Positions 1 to 11,348 of a stretch of 64,000 nt of DNA are shown in pieces. Position 1 is the first letter of the stretch, and each line of letters begins with the position of its first letter. Both the position numbers and the translations under genes were made by a program. Source of the stretch: Undaria pinnatifida (taxonomy: Eukaryota > Sar > Phaeophyceae > Laminariales > Alariaceae); NCBI GenBank assembly GCA_012845835.1, contig JABAKD010000019.1:11658344-11722343 (forward strand), given 5' to 3'. A model generated the notes under the pieces. That model was given only the letters and a program-made list of their open reading frames with translations. It did not search any database and was not told where the DNA came from.

Positions 1-60
1 GGCTCGGATTTAGCGCGCAATCTGAAAGTGTGGGAGAGGGAATTATCCGTATATTGGCAA
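1..60 (+). CDS. Possible 3' end of an exon cut by the window edge
   Basis: Frame 1 from the first base is open for 20 codons (GSDLARNLKVWERELSVYWQ) and meets a strong donor-like CAA|GTAAGT at 60/61. The composition, with charged and aromatic residues and no low-complexity runs, looks like protein. The in-frame stretch is too short to name a family, and upstream sequence is missing. It could be chance; the donor quality is the main support. Confidence 0.28.
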
Positions 61-397
61 GTAAGTGCATTTATTTGTTTAATGTGCATGGTGTGTGCAG
101 GCGTGCAAATTTTATAGCATATTTATTACACGCGTGTGTACGTTTTTTTATATGCTGCACGTTATAGGCGGTTGCCTCGTATGTCTTCTTCGAGTTGCCA
201 ACGATTGTTCGTCGTTGGTTGTTGGCTGGCGTCGAGAGTTCGATGTCGCCAGTTGGGTTGGGAGTTGACTCGTGTATACGGATGTTAGCGTGGGGTTGCC
301 GGCGGGGCAGCCCCGAGGTATTCCCATCTCCAACCCCCCTCTCCGGGCGGGGGGTTGCGCATTAATGTAATACAACTTCGAAAGCAAAGTGCAAAAC

Positions 398-482
398 GAG
401 TATTCACTCGGAGGGACTCGGACTAACGAAACTGCCCTATACCAGGTTCGAGGATAACCTGATACGCCACCGGGGCGACCGT
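398..482 (-). repeat. SINE1 head fragment (tRNA-like)
   Basis: The minus strand carries the same tRNA-like head as the longer copy at 15525-15751: a GGTCGCCCCGGTGGCG start, a box A-like TGGCGTATCAGG, and a box B-like region. The body is missing, so this is a truncated copy. RNA polymerase III promoters of this kind mark SINEs derived from tRNA. It is not a tRNA gene, because the 3' acceptor strand does not pair with the 5' end. Confidence 0.55.
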
Positions 483-739
483 CAATTTGTACTTGTATGC
501 GAGTTCCATAACAACCAAGAGCAGAGGAGAGATCACTTAGTTAGGAGCATAGGGATCGACGCCAAACGCATGTATGTTGCGTCATGACTCGAAAGCACTA
601 ATCCGAGCATCAGACCTGGGCTGGACCTCTGCTGGCCTGCCACATATGTACAGGGAGTACCCAGGAAACGAAAAATATTATAGCGTATCTACAGAGTGGG
701 TACGTGGGCTTTGCTTACCACAACCGCGCAACAGGCAGT

Positions 740-772
<33 letters not shown>

Positions 773-1164
773 AAGTTGCTGCTATTCAGCACAGCATTTG
801 CGTACAAAGCCCGTAGACTCAAAATAGACTCGTACTTCGGGGGGGGAATTCCCACTACTACGAAGTACTACTACTATGTTTATACACCACAGCGCTGTCT
901 GACTTTTTGTCCCCGTAATGATGCAGGATGTACAGTTTCCGTGCATAGAACAAGGCTCAACACCTTACTTAAAAACCTGCTGATCGTGACATCAGTAGGA
1001 GAGCCAACGACCTGTATCCTTCACGAGGAGGGCGCGCGATCGAAGTTATCACACACAGCTTGAAAGGATGAGTTCTCTACTTGTATTCAATACTAAATTT
1101 AATTTTTGATCTCACAACTGATGTAGTGTCATCTTCATTTTTTCTACTAGTCATGCGGTCAAGA
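483..1164. other. No gene seen; short ORFs and a trinucleotide run
   Basis: Several short open frames occur but none has protein-like composition or a family match I recognise. The stretch holds the (AGT)n run described separately. It lies between a SINE head and family A copies and is probably repeat-derived filler. Confidence 0.4.
741..772 (+). repeat. (AGT)n microsatellite
   Basis: About ten and a half uninterrupted AGT units. The downstream sequence also contains short ACT runs in the opposite sense (around 850-880), so the area is generally prone to slippage. Confidence 0.95.
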
Positions 1165-1380
1165 TGTGGTTGGTGTGTGGGTGTTGTTTTCACGTTAAAC
1201 CGTTGTTTCTATATATCATACCCAACGACATCATCATCACGATTCAGTACCCCCAGAGTCCGTGCTGATTCATCCTACAGACTGTGAAACAGATTCTTCT
1301 GGAGTAAATTTACACCAAACAGTCGCGATTTATCTAAAAGGTAAAGCAAGTCAGGTGCTAGCGTACCGGACACAAAAACG
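1165..1380 (-). repeat. Dispersed repeat family A, copy 1
   Basis: Shares ordered blocks with six other copies in the window: a GTGTGT..TTCAC.TTAAAC block, a block ending GTCCGTGCTGATTCATCC, and a later TACCGG.CAC block. Orientation is given relative to the copy at 35650-36190, taken as plus. The copy is degenerate, with no target duplication visible. Confidence 0.5.
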
Positions 1381-1395
1381 CAACAAACATAATGT

Positions 1396-1475
1396 CACGA
1401 AGTTCGACGCGAGTCGACAAGGGAAGAAAATGTTGAATTCTTCTCGCGGTAAAAAATAAAAATGAAGGCACGTAA
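1396..1475 (+). repeat. SINE1 tail fragment
   Basis: The block from GTTCGACGCGAGTCGAC to ATGAAGGCACGTAAG matches the body and 3' tail of the SINE at 38896-39130. The terminal ATGAAGGCACG motif is common to three SINE copies in the window. The tRNA-like head is absent here, so this is a 5'-truncated copy. Confidence 0.55.
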
Positions 1476-1483
1476 GTTCAATG

Positions 1484-1980
1484 TGTGTGTGTGTTCTTCA
1501 CATTAAACCGTTCTTCTACTCGTCGACATCCAGCACACCCAGTGTCCGTACTGATTCTTCACCCTAGAAAGATCAGCTCTGTGGTCACAACAAGCCACGA
1601 CACAGAGATAATGCATCGTAATGCATTCGACAACGCAATGTCATGCCCTAGTACTGGGTACGACAGGCACAACATACATACGTCAGCAACAGAAATACAT
1701 TGGAAGAGAGAAATACGAAATAAACAAAAACAAAAACAAAAACAAAAACAAAAAAACAAGAAACAAAATAAGAAAACAAATAAAAACAAAGATAAAAATA
1801 AAACAAAAAATGAAACAAACAAAATGAAGGGGAAATCGAAGAAACAACCCAACCGCAAAGGAGAGCCAAAGCTCGGAAAAAAAAACATGATAAAATGAAA
1901 TAAAATAAAGTAAAGTAAAACCAAAATAAGATAATCCGAACACGAGCCAAAAACCTGGACACGCAAGGAGGGAACAAAGG
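1484..1980 (-). repeat. Dispersed repeat family A, copy 2, with A-rich tract
   Basis: Begins with GTGTGTGTTCTTCACATTAAAC and a GTCCGTACTGATTCTTCACC block, followed by a TACTGGGTACGACAGGCAC block, in the same order as other copies. From about 1715 to 1830 it becomes an (AAAAAC)n-type A-rich tract. On the minus strand this gives long Phe/Leu-rich open frames that are compositional artefacts. Confidence 0.55.
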
Positions 1981-2015
1981 GGAAAAAAATACCCCAGAGA
2001 AAGACGAAAAGTGCC

Positions 2016-2170
2016 ATGTACCTACTAGTCGGCCTGGTACCTTGCTACCCTGCCTGCCATCTCCTTCCTGCCTTCGTCCACCGCGGTCTCCCTTCTATTC
2101 CTCCTGTTGCCCCCCCTGCCCCCATTCCCTTGGACGGCTTTCCTTCTACTCCTCCTGTTTCCCCCCCTCC
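2016..2170 (-). repeat. RTE-like LINE 3'-end fragment
   Basis: On the minus strand this repeats the last coding stretch of the LINE at 2601-6089: a Gly/Arg-rich tail ending in the residues RYQAD followed by tandem TAG stops. It has the same polarity as the larger copy 0.5 kb away. LINEs are commonly 5'-truncated, so a short 3' piece is expected. The sequence beyond the stop differs from the neighbouring copy. Confidence 0.55.
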
Positions 2171-2596
2171 CCCCTTTGTGTTCTTCTCATTAAACCAAAA
2201 TACCTTGCAAAAGAGAGAAACAACGAAAGAAACCAAGACAAAATAAATAAATAAATAAATAAAAAGGGGAGCCAAAGCACGGGAGATAGAAACATACCCC
2301 GAGCATGAGCCAAAATGGACATGCAAGGGGGAAAGAAAGGGAAAAAAAAATACCCCGGAAAAAAGAAACAAGTAGAAGAAGGAAGGCTGGGAGGGCCAAA
2401 TAAAAGAGGCTCGTCACCTACCCACCATGCAAGACTCCCTTCATAAGGATAAGAAGGGGAAAGAAAAAAAATAAAAATAAAAAAAATAAAATAAAATAAA
2501 ATAAATAAATTCACGGAAAAATCAAAGTACCAAGACATCACATTCCGAGCAGCCGCAGCAGTTGGCGGTACGAGTGGCATAGATAGAAAGGTTCCA
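2171..2596. other. A-rich spacer between two LINE 3' ends
   Basis: Mostly A-rich sequence with (AAAT)n runs near 2246-2262 and 2466-2512. Long minus-strand frames here are Phe/Leu-rich products of T-rich DNA. No gene is supported. Confidence 0.5.
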
Positions 2597-2600
2597 CCTA

Positions 2601-5600
2601 CTAGTCGGCCTGGTACCTTGCTACCCTGTCTGCGGTCTCCTTCCTACTTTCATCTACCGCGGTTTCCCTTCTACTCCTCCTGTCCCCCCCCCTGCCTCCA
2701 TACCCTTGGGCGGTGTTCCTTCTACCCCTCCTGCTGCCCCCCCTCCCCCCGTTCCCTTCGACACCACCCACGGCGGATGCGCGGCGCTGTCTACTCAGCT
2801 TTGCCTCATCCTCGTGCCACCTGCCCATGAACCGTTCAGCTGCTTCGAGGACCCCCCGGTACCACTTGCCCACCTTTTTTGCTGCAGTGGGCCACAGCGC
2901 GGTCCCAACTCCAAAAACTAAGGGGGAGTGTTCCGTTGATCCCTCGTTGGCTTTGAACACCCTAAGGTCCTCAGCTATGGCTCTAGGCCAAGTCTTAAGT
3001 TGTCCGCCTGGTTTCGGGTTCTCCCCACCAGCGATCGTCCCGAACATCAACCGACGGGGCAGTCGCCCCTTGTGTTGTCGCACCAGGGCCCCGGCAAAGA
3101 AGAGCCGCCGTTTACGGATGGTCGTTTCGATGCTCTCGCATCGTGTCATCCTGAGGGCCTTCGCGTACGAGAGGGTGGTGTGGTCGGTGCGTAATCGGCG
3201 CTGGAAGCCAATGACTCGCAAAAGGACTTCGTGGTGGGCTGATCGGAGCTTGGCGAAGTGGTCCGCATTGAGGGTCCACGTCACACACCCGTACAGCAGG
3301 GTCTCAATGACCTCGGCCTTCAGCATGCGGACTTTCAGACTAAGCGGGGCGGTCGTCCTGTCATACAATTCCGGGCCAAACCGTTTGAGGCATGCCCGCA
3401 TGAGACGGATCCGTCGTTCGATTTCGAGCGAGAGGTCAGCGCTTTCGTGGATAATGCCGCCTAGGTATAAAAACTGGGTCGTCTATTTATACCTCTGGCC
3501 TGATGCTTCGATCGCGAGCGGTGGGGCGAGGGATGTCTGGTCCGGTGTTCGTAGCAGCATCGTCTCTGTCTTCTTTTCCGATACCGTGAGGCCTGCTGCT
3601 TCGAAGACAGTCACGATGACTGTCATCATTTTAGCAAGGCCTTCCGCCGACTTCGAAACAATTCCTGCGTCATCTGCGTACAACATGCCCCACACAGCCC
3701 TTTGCACGCATGCCAACGGTTCCTCTTTTCCGACTGCACTGCCCTCTTCGAGGTGAACCAAATCCCTTACGATGCTTTCGTCTTTGCTGAAGCGTACCAG
3801 CACGACGTGTATCGCAGCAGCGAAGAACACGTTGAACAGTAACGGTGATAGCACGCAGCCTTGCCGCAGCCCCTGGGTGACATTAAACCAATCCGAGTGC
3901 TCGCCGTCATCCGCACGCACGCGAGCCCGCATGCCTTCGTGGAAGTTGCGGATAACTGTAAGCATCTTGGTTGGTACGCCAAGGCGTGTGAGTACCTCCC
4001 ACAACAGTTCCCGGTCGACAGAGTCGTACGCTTTCTGCAGATCGATGAAGCACATGTACAGGGGGATTTTCCTCTGTCGTCCGAGCTCTTGCAACCGGCG
4101 CACGACAAACAGCATGTCGACCGTCGACCGTGCGGGACGGAAGCCGCACTGTTCTTCAGGAAGTATTTCCTCGGCCTCGCAGTAGTTGCTAAGGCGGGAC
4201 GCAACGATTTTCAACAATATTTTGCCTGCGTGGGCAACAAGCGAGATCCCTCTGTAATTGTTGCAATCAGTTCGATCCTTTTTTTTGTGAAGGGTCTTGA
4301 TGATAGCATCTTTCCATTGCTGGGGGACTTCGCCCGTTACCCACACGTTGACAAGGATATTGTGAAAACACTGGACGAAAGCGGGGTGGTCAAGTTTTAG
4401 TAGTTCGACCGGGAGACCGTCTGGTCCAACGGCTTTCCAATTTGACATGCCCTTAATTGCATCCGTCATCTCGTCCATGGATGGTTCATCTCCAAGCGAT
4501 AGTTTAAGCGGTCGCGGTGGCAAGAGGTCGATGATCGTGGGATCGAGTTTCAGCGATTTCGTGTTCAAGAGTTTGTGGTAGTGCCCCGCCCATCGTTCAC
4601 GAATTCGCGCTTGATCCCGCAACAACGTGCCATCCTCGTCCATAATAAACTGCTCGCTCCTCGCTTTTGTACCTTGCAATCCCACCGTACTCTTCAGGTG
4701 CTTGTAGAACCCTCGTTGATCGTTACTCGCTAGGAGTCTCTCGGTTTCGGCGAGGTACTCTTCAAAGTACGCTTGTACTCCTGCGGCAACCACTTCCTGC
4801 AGATTCGCACACGCAGATCTCAATTTCTTCCACGCTACACTATCTCGGGGTTTGGCACGCAAGAACTGTCTCGCATCCTCCCTCGCTGTCCATGCTACTC
4901 TGAAAGCGGCCGAAATTTCGGCAGGCTCGCACCAACCATGCCGGCGGTGGCGACGTGGTGGAGGTGGCACCTCTTTCTCTACAGCATCGATGATAGTCGT
5001 GGTGAAAAACTCAACCATGCCAGACGTGTTACGGGGCTGGATAGGTTGGTTGAGAGTGGAAACAACCCTCGCGATTACTCGTTGGCGACGCTTTCCGTCG
5101 GATAAAAAAAGCTGCCTGTCGAATTCTCGGCGTTTTGGGGGTTTCAGCATTTTTCTGTTGGACGAAAAGTGACCACTAAGTCGGACCTTGATGTACACAA
5201 TGTTGTGGTCTGAATCGGCCTTAGCTGGTGGCGGAGGCTGTGGGATGACTTTAACATCATGTACTCTAGGTCGATGGGCTTGGCGGGTTAGGATGTAGTC
5301 TATCCTCTTACGGTCATTCGGGCTGGTGCCGTTGTACGTATGCGATATCCCACCCTTGCGCGTGCTGAAAAATGTGTTGGTGAGAGCTAGCTTGCAATTG
5401 GTAGCGAACGACAAAAGTCGTTTGCCATTATCGCTACGAGCATCTCGTCCGTATGCTCCAAGCACCCTACTTTCATCATCACCGCACCCTTCCATCCTCT
5501 GCCCAGTTCGCGCGTTAGCATCCATCAGTACAAACAAACACTCTTTAGTGGGGATCTGTTCAACCAGGTCCTCCAGCTTTTGCCAGAAAATACCTTTCAG

Positions 5601-6089
5601 CTTGGTGTCTTTGGTACAATCAGTTGGGGCGTACGCAACGACGAAATTAACAGCATCGCATCGACCATCCAACTCAAAGCGCATAGACATAAGCCGTTCG
5701 TCAATGAACTGCTGGGTGAACCTAGACTTACGGCATATTGAGTCCTTAACTGCTAGACCTACTCCGTACAGCCCTTGCCTCGCTGCTGTTTTTTCCTGAC
5801 CTGAGCAAAAAACTTGGTATCCAGCTGCACTGAATCTCGTGTTGCCGGGCCGTCGAGTTTCCTGCAGGCCAATGAAGTCACAGCCGAGTTGCTGGCCTTT
5901 CGCCAGTACACGCTCGTCATGCCCATACCCGTTCTTCCCCTTTACGGCCAGGGTACGCACGTTGTAGGTCGCTACCGCCACAAGTGCCGCCTTCCGTCTC
6001 TTACGAGTCTCGCGTGCTGCTTTCTCGGCCAGCCGACGAGAGGCTCGTCCCCTCCTCCGTTTCTTTTTCTGTTGTTTCTTTTTTTCTCT
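2601..6089 (-). pseudogene. RTE-like LINE polyprotein: endonuclease plus reverse transcriptase, one internal stop
   Basis: The minus-strand frame is open from just below a TAG at 6092-6090 to the final stop at 2601, broken only by one TAG at 3485-3483. The N-terminal part is an apurinic-type endonuclease (EEP family): ATYNVRTL, the catalytic Glu in GLQETRR, YAPTD, MDANAR and the SDHN histidine. The reverse transcriptase follows: [43 protein letters not shown] and the catalytic GMLYADDAGIV. The C-terminal part has the LLYGCVTW region and an Arg/Gly-rich tail ending RYQAD. Such proteins nick the target and copy the element RNA into the chromosome. At the internal stop the second copy (27.1 kb) has Gln (YKQT against YK-stop-TT). 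No ATG precedes the endonuclease in this frame, so the true start is missing or translation begins by another route. Confidence 0.88.
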
Positions 6090-6529
6090 CTATTAATGTG
6101 ATGATTGTGGCTCTCCGTTTCGTAGCCCGGTTCGCGGCTTGGTTTCCGCTGGCTGGGTGCAGCCGTCCCAGCCAACGCCGACACTCCCATCCTTCCTGTC
6201 GTGCATGCGTACCCACGCGGTGGCCAGCCTCTCCACTCCCCAAGCTGCCCACGCCGCGCTCTCTGCTGTGGTGATGTACCCGTCCTGTCCCGGGGATGAA
6301 CTCCTCGGCGTCGGGGTTAAAAAGAAAACCCATCACCACCACCCCACGCGGTCCTTAGAGTGAGCAGTTCACTAGCCAGACCGCGCAAGGTTCCCTCTCT
6401 ACCCAGCCCGAGGCTCGATGCCCGTGTGACTGCCGCTAGACCGCTGCAGGTCCTCGCGGGCTTCCTCGGCCCACCCCAAGGACGGGGCAGGCCGAAGGCA
6501 AGAGTCAATGGACAGGGAGGGCGAAAGCG
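6090..6529 (-). mobile_element. Probable 5' leader of the RTE-like LINE
   Basis: GC-richer sequence just upstream (minus sense) of the endonuclease frame. Short open frames in other phases overlap the LINE start, for example 6190-5972 and 6342-6001, and a further short frame lies at 6508-6317. They could be remnants of a first ORF or of the 5' untranslated region. I cannot fix the 5' end; a family A repeat begins near 6530. Confidence 0.35.
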
Positions 6530-7145
6530 TCACAGCAGTATTATTGTCCTTTCTTTTTCTTTTCTTTTTTTTTGTTTTTTATTTTACTCCATCATTCCCC
6601 TCTCCACCGGTCTTATGCTGGACGGTGTATTCTTTCTCTTCTTCGTGTTTTTTTTGTCCGTGCAACAACCAACATAACGTATCTTCTTCGGGTTGTTTTA
6701 CTCGTGCGACATGAGGTACTATCTGCTCCTCGTCAGCGCGTATATAGTATGTATGGTGTTCGTCTGGCAATTAATTGCAGCCCTTCCTTTCCTTTCCCAT
6801 CTTCTTCTTGCATCACATCCTTCAGAACACTGGTGGTTTGGTTGGCTTTGTTTTCCTTCTTCTTTTTTCCTTTTTTTTCCTTTTTTTTCTCTTTCTTCGT
6901 GGCCTGGTCTTGTTTTGTTGCGTTCTCGTACCCGGTACGCTAGCTTACTAATACGTACTCCAATTGCTTTACGACCCTTGAAGCTTGATGGCTTCCGACT
7001 GTTAGGTTTACTGTGTTTCATGACCACATAATAACCTGTATGTAGCTGGTATCTCTCTAGGATGAATCAACACGGACTTAGGGTGTACTGATGATGTTGT
7101 TGGGTAGAAATAACTGTTTAATGTGAAGACAACGCACACCGTCGT
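6530..7145 (+). repeat. Dispersed repeat family A, copy 3
   Basis: T-rich left part, a TTTTTTTGTCCGTGCAAC block, a TACCCGGTACGC block and the terminal GATGAATCAACACGGACT and TTTAATGTGAAGACAAC blocks. The same order is seen in the right arm of the large inverted duplication (35650-36190). No coding function is evident. Confidence 0.55.
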
Positions 7146-7261
7146 ATGGGGAGGGGGGAGGGGGTGTATCTGATATGTGACTGGTCCAGATTCGAGTTAC
7201 TACCGCTTGGAGGGGCCGCGAGAAAAGAGTGGTGCGAGAATAATAAAAAAGACTGAAGATA

Positions 7262-7560
7262 AAAAAGGATGTGTGTTGTTCACATCAAACTGATATTTCC
7301 ACACATATCTATGTCATCTTCATCAAGTGCCCGTGCCGATGCCTCCTAGGGAGACGAGCTCTGAGGTCACAAACTACGCGACAGAGATACACATTGCAAA
7401 TTCAGCAAGGTGGTTTAGCCATGCAATGATCCGCCATGTACATGCGGGCAAGAAAAAGACGCAAGCCAGTACTACACCAGAAAGTAAGACGATTTGCAAC
7501 AAAAAAGGGAAAAAGCACAACAACAGCAACAACAACAACAACAACAACAAACAGCCAGCG
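7262..7560 (-). repeat. Dispersed repeat family A, copy 4, with (CAA)n run
   Basis: Opens with GTGTGTTGTTCACATCAAAC and a GTGCCGATGCCTCCTAGGGA block, then GAGGTCACAAACTACGCGACAGAG, which parallels copy 2. It ends in a (CAA)n run at 7516-7551. With copy 3 it forms a head-to-head pair separated by about 115 bases. Confidence 0.5.
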
Positions 7561-7906
7561 AGCAACTGTCAACAATGAATACTTGTGGCAACAAATTAGA
7601 TAAGCGATCCAACCGACATCGGGGGCAGCAACCATAGATAGGTCTAATAATGTTATATATATGTTGGGTTTCGAATTGACCTATACTACTGATATAGACT
7701 ATTACATAGGCTTTATAATACAGGTTCGGTCCATTCGCCGTGCGTTGTTAGGGAGTAACCGTGATATACATATATATATGTGGATCGGGGCGGGTGTGGT
7801 CTATGCGCTCGGAACACTACTGAGTTGTCGTTTCAAGGCAATTAATTCAAATGATCCCCACGGGTGCTTAGTGCTTAGGATAGCGGTCGAATTTTGTGCC
7901 AAAAGA
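7561..7906. other. No gene seen
   Basis: AT-rich sequence with short TATATA runs (7651-7657 and 7766-7780). A roughly 84-codon plus-strand frame at 7661-7915 has no recognisable motif and I do not support it as a gene. Confidence 0.4.
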
Positions 7907-8020
7907 AAATTATAAAAAATGAAAATATACTCCAGCTGTGAGATCGAAGATTTTTGTCGAAACTCATCTTTGCAAGCTGTGTGTGATACTCCTCCTATCG
8001 CGCGTATAACGGGTTGTGTG
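7907..8020 (+). repeat. Dispersed repeat family D, copy 1
   Basis: Nearly the same sequence as 63574-63680: CAGCTGTGAGATCGAAGAT, then GTCGAAACTCAT and GCAAGCTGTGTGTGATACTC followed by CGCGCGTAT. A short piece also occurs at about 8972-9002. No coding potential; origin unknown. Confidence 0.65.
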
Positions 8021-8092
8021 TCCTCATTAAGGACATAGGTCGGCGACTCCCCTTGCAACTACAGTGTAGCTATCAGGGTCAACAGGGTGATG

Positions 8093-9260
8093 TTAGCCAG
8101 TCTGTGCGCGGAAACTATAAAACCCGTTTCTGAGGGGGACAAAATCTGACAGCTGTGGAAGGTAATAATGCATCCGTTTATCAAGTGACTCCTGAAAATC
8201 GAATAACCGGTGAGAGGAGGGCGGAGTTTTGATGGACGTGGGGGCCTGGTTTCGATCAAAAGGGAGCGGGGTTGGGGGGGGGGGGGGGAAGGGGAAGGGG
8301 GGTTGGGGGGGGGGGGGGGGACGGGCGGGGAAGCTCAATTTGTGTGTGGAAACTATAAATCCTTCAAGGGGATAAACCTGACGATTTCGGAAAATGCACC
8401 AGTTTATCAAGGGGAGGGGGTTGAGGCGGGGGCGGGGCGGGTGGGGCAGCTCAATCTGTGCGTGGAAACGATACATTCTTTTAAGGGGATAAATGTGACG
8501 GTTTTGGAAATAATGCGCCAGTTTATCGTGTATATCCTGTAAGTCGTACAATTAGTGAGTAGAGGGCGGAGTGTTCGAGGAGCTGGGGGTCGGGTGGGGT
8601 GGGGGGGTGGGGTGGGGGGGGAGGGGGGGAGGTGGGGGAGGTGGGGGGCGGGGTTGGAGGGGGGAGGGGGGAGGAGGGGCTTTTAGTGGCATAGATGTAG
8701 GGGTTTGCGATACGTGTGGTGCTAGGTCTAGGCGATGGTGCGGGTGGTGGGGAAGGAGGGGGCGTTGGGGGCGCGGGGGGGGGGGGGGGGGGGAGGCGGG
8801 CGGGGGGAAAGCAGCGGCATGGATGGCTCTAAAAAGATAATGAGGTGATATCCAGTGCGTGGAAGTGTTTTTTCGTCTGGCGGATTTCAATATTAGGTGG
8901 GGCGTTTGAGCAAGGGAGAGGCGGGGGGGGGGAGGAAGGGTTTTTAAAGAGATTTAGGTCACATATAATATTCAAATACACTCCGGCTGTGAGATCAAAT
9001 ATATGTAGGGGCTTGCTATACGCGTGGTGCTAGGTCCAGGCGATCGTGCGGGTGGTGGGAAAGGAGGGGGCGTTGGAGAGGGGGGGGGGGGTTGAAATTT
9101 ACGACATGAATGGTGAGGAGAATAATGACGTGATATCAACTGCGTAGAGGTGTTTATTACTCTGGCCGATTTTGATTGTAAGTGGGGCGTTTGAAAAAAC
9201 TGGGCAAGAAAAAAAAGAAAGAAAAAAAGAGGGGCGGGTGGGGGGGGGGGGGGGAAGGGG
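8093..9260 (+). repeat. G-rich tandem repeat region
   Basis: Two interleaved repeat types are visible. A block with TGTGCG.GGAAAC...GGGGATAAA..TGACGGTTT and CCAGTTTATC recurs at about 8099, 8336 and 8450. A longer block, with TGTGGTGCTAGGTC.AGGCGAT and TGCGGGTGGTGG, recurs at about 8717 and 9024. Between them are G runs of up to 16 bases on the plus strand (8273-8290, 8305-8320, 8780-8792). Open frames here encode Gly- or Pro-rich strings and are artefacts. The G runs could form quadruplexes. Confidence 0.75.
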
Positions 9261-9548
9261 GTGGGGCGTTTACAATATCTGACAGCTGATGGACGAGGTT
9301 CCCCAACTTAGTTAGGAAGATGCCGAGCAGCGCCGTTGGAACATCTTCCGTTTTTCGCTCTGTATTTAATTCGGCCATAATTGTTTCATTATTACATTAT
9401 TATTCATCGAGATGCGCTTTCATTATGTATGATCGAAATCAGAGTGGGTGGGTTGGTGAGGTGGAGAAATACTCGTATTGGGGGGCGCGGAAAAATAAAG
9501 AACAGGTGTCTGACATCATTGTTTTCCTTTTTTAACCATGCTAACTAC

Positions 9549-9569
9549 CCCTAACCCTAACCCTAACCC
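9549..9569 (-). repeat. Short telomere-type repeat, (CCCTAA)3.5
   Basis: Three and a half perfect CCCTAA units, equal to TTAGGG on the minus strand, the telomere unit of many eukaryotes including brown algae. The tract is far too short to be a chromosome end and lies inside the window, so it is interstitial. Confidence 0.7.
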
Positions 9570-9649
9570 ATACCTGGTACAAAATAAATACCGGTCGAAG
9601 TGCCTCCTATTGAAGAATGGACTCTGTAGTCTATATTCCAATACGCCTG

Positions 9650-9835
9650 TTCCATCTCCCTATTTCTCCGGCGTCTCTCCTTCGCTTCCACATTTTGGCC
9701 ACATAGCCACTTTCAAACTATCTTCTTTCGTCTTCACAAGTGATCTTAACAGACAATTCGGTGCCACCTCTGCATCTCTAAGCACAGAGACGGAGCTTCG
9801 AGACGCGTCAGGGCTCCATCCCCTGATGACAGCAC
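9650..9835 (-). repeat. SINE2-like repeat, copy 1
   Basis: Matches 51000-51195 in order: TTTGGCCACATA, CACTTTC.AAACTATCTTCT, TCACAAGTG, ACA.TTCGGTGCCA.CTCTG and a GAG.TTCGA(G/A)ACGC block. On the minus strand the last block resembles a degenerate tRNA box B. Probably a tRNA-derived SINE, more decayed than SINE1. Confidence 0.45.
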
Positions 9836-11340
9836 TGGGGTAAATTGGTTCGAAATGTCAAATGATGTGTATCACTGCCAGGGGCTTGCGGGGATCTGGA
9901 TACGATACACCACACATCACACTACCCCCCCCCTCCTCCCGCCAAACTCCATGAAGGAAAATTAATGTTTTTCTTTTTTTCCCGACCTTGCTCACAGTGC
10001 CAGGGAGGCGTTACAAGAAGGGTGGGAATGAGGAGCGTGACAAACGCAGTCAACTGGTCAAACTCCTAACTGCATTACTATTGCGTTGGTGGTTCTTGCA
10101 TTTTATTGCCATTCATACATGTGTTCTCGTGCTCAACCACCTTGCATGCCCTCTATAGTGCTCTTTCTTTCTCGCACTCCCAGGCTGATGAGTTTCGTGA
10201 GTTTCGTGTATAATAGCTGAAATAATACCTGGTAGTTCTTTATTTGTATCGCTCTAGGATGAAGAATCAGCACGGACAATAATGGGTGGGTGTAACACTG
10301 ATGTCGGTGAGTAGAACTGTCTGTGACCACATTATTTGTATCTTTGTTGTTTATCTTTTTTTTTTTTATCCTCCGGCGGATGGGGAAAAATAAAGCTTTA
10401 GCTCACCTCACTTCCACGTATTTTCATACACGTCGTGTATTTATCTTTCGAATTGGGTTGTTGTTCGTTTTCGCTGAGGCGTGGGAGGGAGTTGCTGCAG
10501 GTACCGACGGCATTGACGGCATCCTCATGTCCTCACCTATTATCGCTGCTGCTCAATGCACTGGCACAGCTCCAGGGCACAGCCCTATACTATTGTTCCC
10601 TGCAATAGCCCTACTATTATTGCTCCATGCAACAGCGTTATTACTCCGTGTGATAATCATATTAATCCCTCCCTTGGCCCCATCGACTGGGGCGTACTGT
10701 ACGCTCTCGGAAGGCCGAGTTCCCAAAATAGCCCACGACCATGCAAACTCCTTCAAATGCGAGGTCATCTGCTGCCGTTGCACAGTACCCGAGACCGTAC
10801 CATGACCTTGTTGCCGCTGAGACCCCTTCCTACTTCCTCGAGCTTACGGCAAACCTGACTTTCGTCCTCTTTCGTGTGGCTCGTGTGTAGCTTACATGCG
10901 CCCCACTTTCTTCGTAATTTCCTACGAGTCCCTTGCCCCAAACGTTCTCCCCGTCGCGAGTGCCGATGGTCCTTGGATACGGAAGACACAATGCGTGAGT
11001 TCATCCGGGATTTCTCCCATCTCCTCGTGATACCTCGAAGCGAATGCAGGTTTTGCCGTATCAGCACGTTACGTCTCTTTCCTTACTCTGGTACGAGGAA
11101 AAATGGGCGCGTTCGGGGAGAAGGGAGCAGCACGATAACCATACTACCATAAGAGCGACGGGGGCACCGTCCGATCGCATCCCCGATGGCGCTCCGTTGA
11201 CCTAGTCTGGTGTTCATGCCGCTACGCTTCCTGCCTCGGCTTGATGACTAATTGCACCTGCGGCATCAGATCTCTACCGCCTTATCTACCTGACGGCACT
11301 GCCAACCAGTCCGACTACTAGCTGTTATAGGTTGGTAACC
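9836..11340. other. Mostly featureless stretch with a family A copy and weak minisatellite
   Basis: Contains family A sequence at 10140-10330 (plus sense, with the CAGCACGGACAATAA block) and a loose 24-26 base repeat at about 10590-10665 (TATTGTTCCCTGCAATAGCC type). A 160-codon frame at 10323-10805 overlaps these repeats and is hydrophobic and low in information; I do not call it a gene. Confidence 0.4.
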
Positions 11341-11348
11341 TCCTATCT

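Noticed and set aside
1559..2017. Long hydrophobic minus-strand frame (Phe/Leu/Cys-rich)
   Set aside because: It reads through an A-rich tract on the plus strand; the same DNA is open in several phases. Composition, not coding, explains it.
2713..3756. 347-codon plus-strand frame
   Set aside because: Antisense to the LINE reverse transcriptase C-terminal part; the true frame on the minus strand has clear motifs.
7516..7551. (CAA)n run as polyglutamine or polyasparagine coding
   Set aside because: No open frame with protein-like flanks; it is the end of a repeat copy.
8552..8890. Pro- and Gly-rich frames in the G-rich region
   Set aside because: Direct result of homopolymer G or C runs in tandem repeats.
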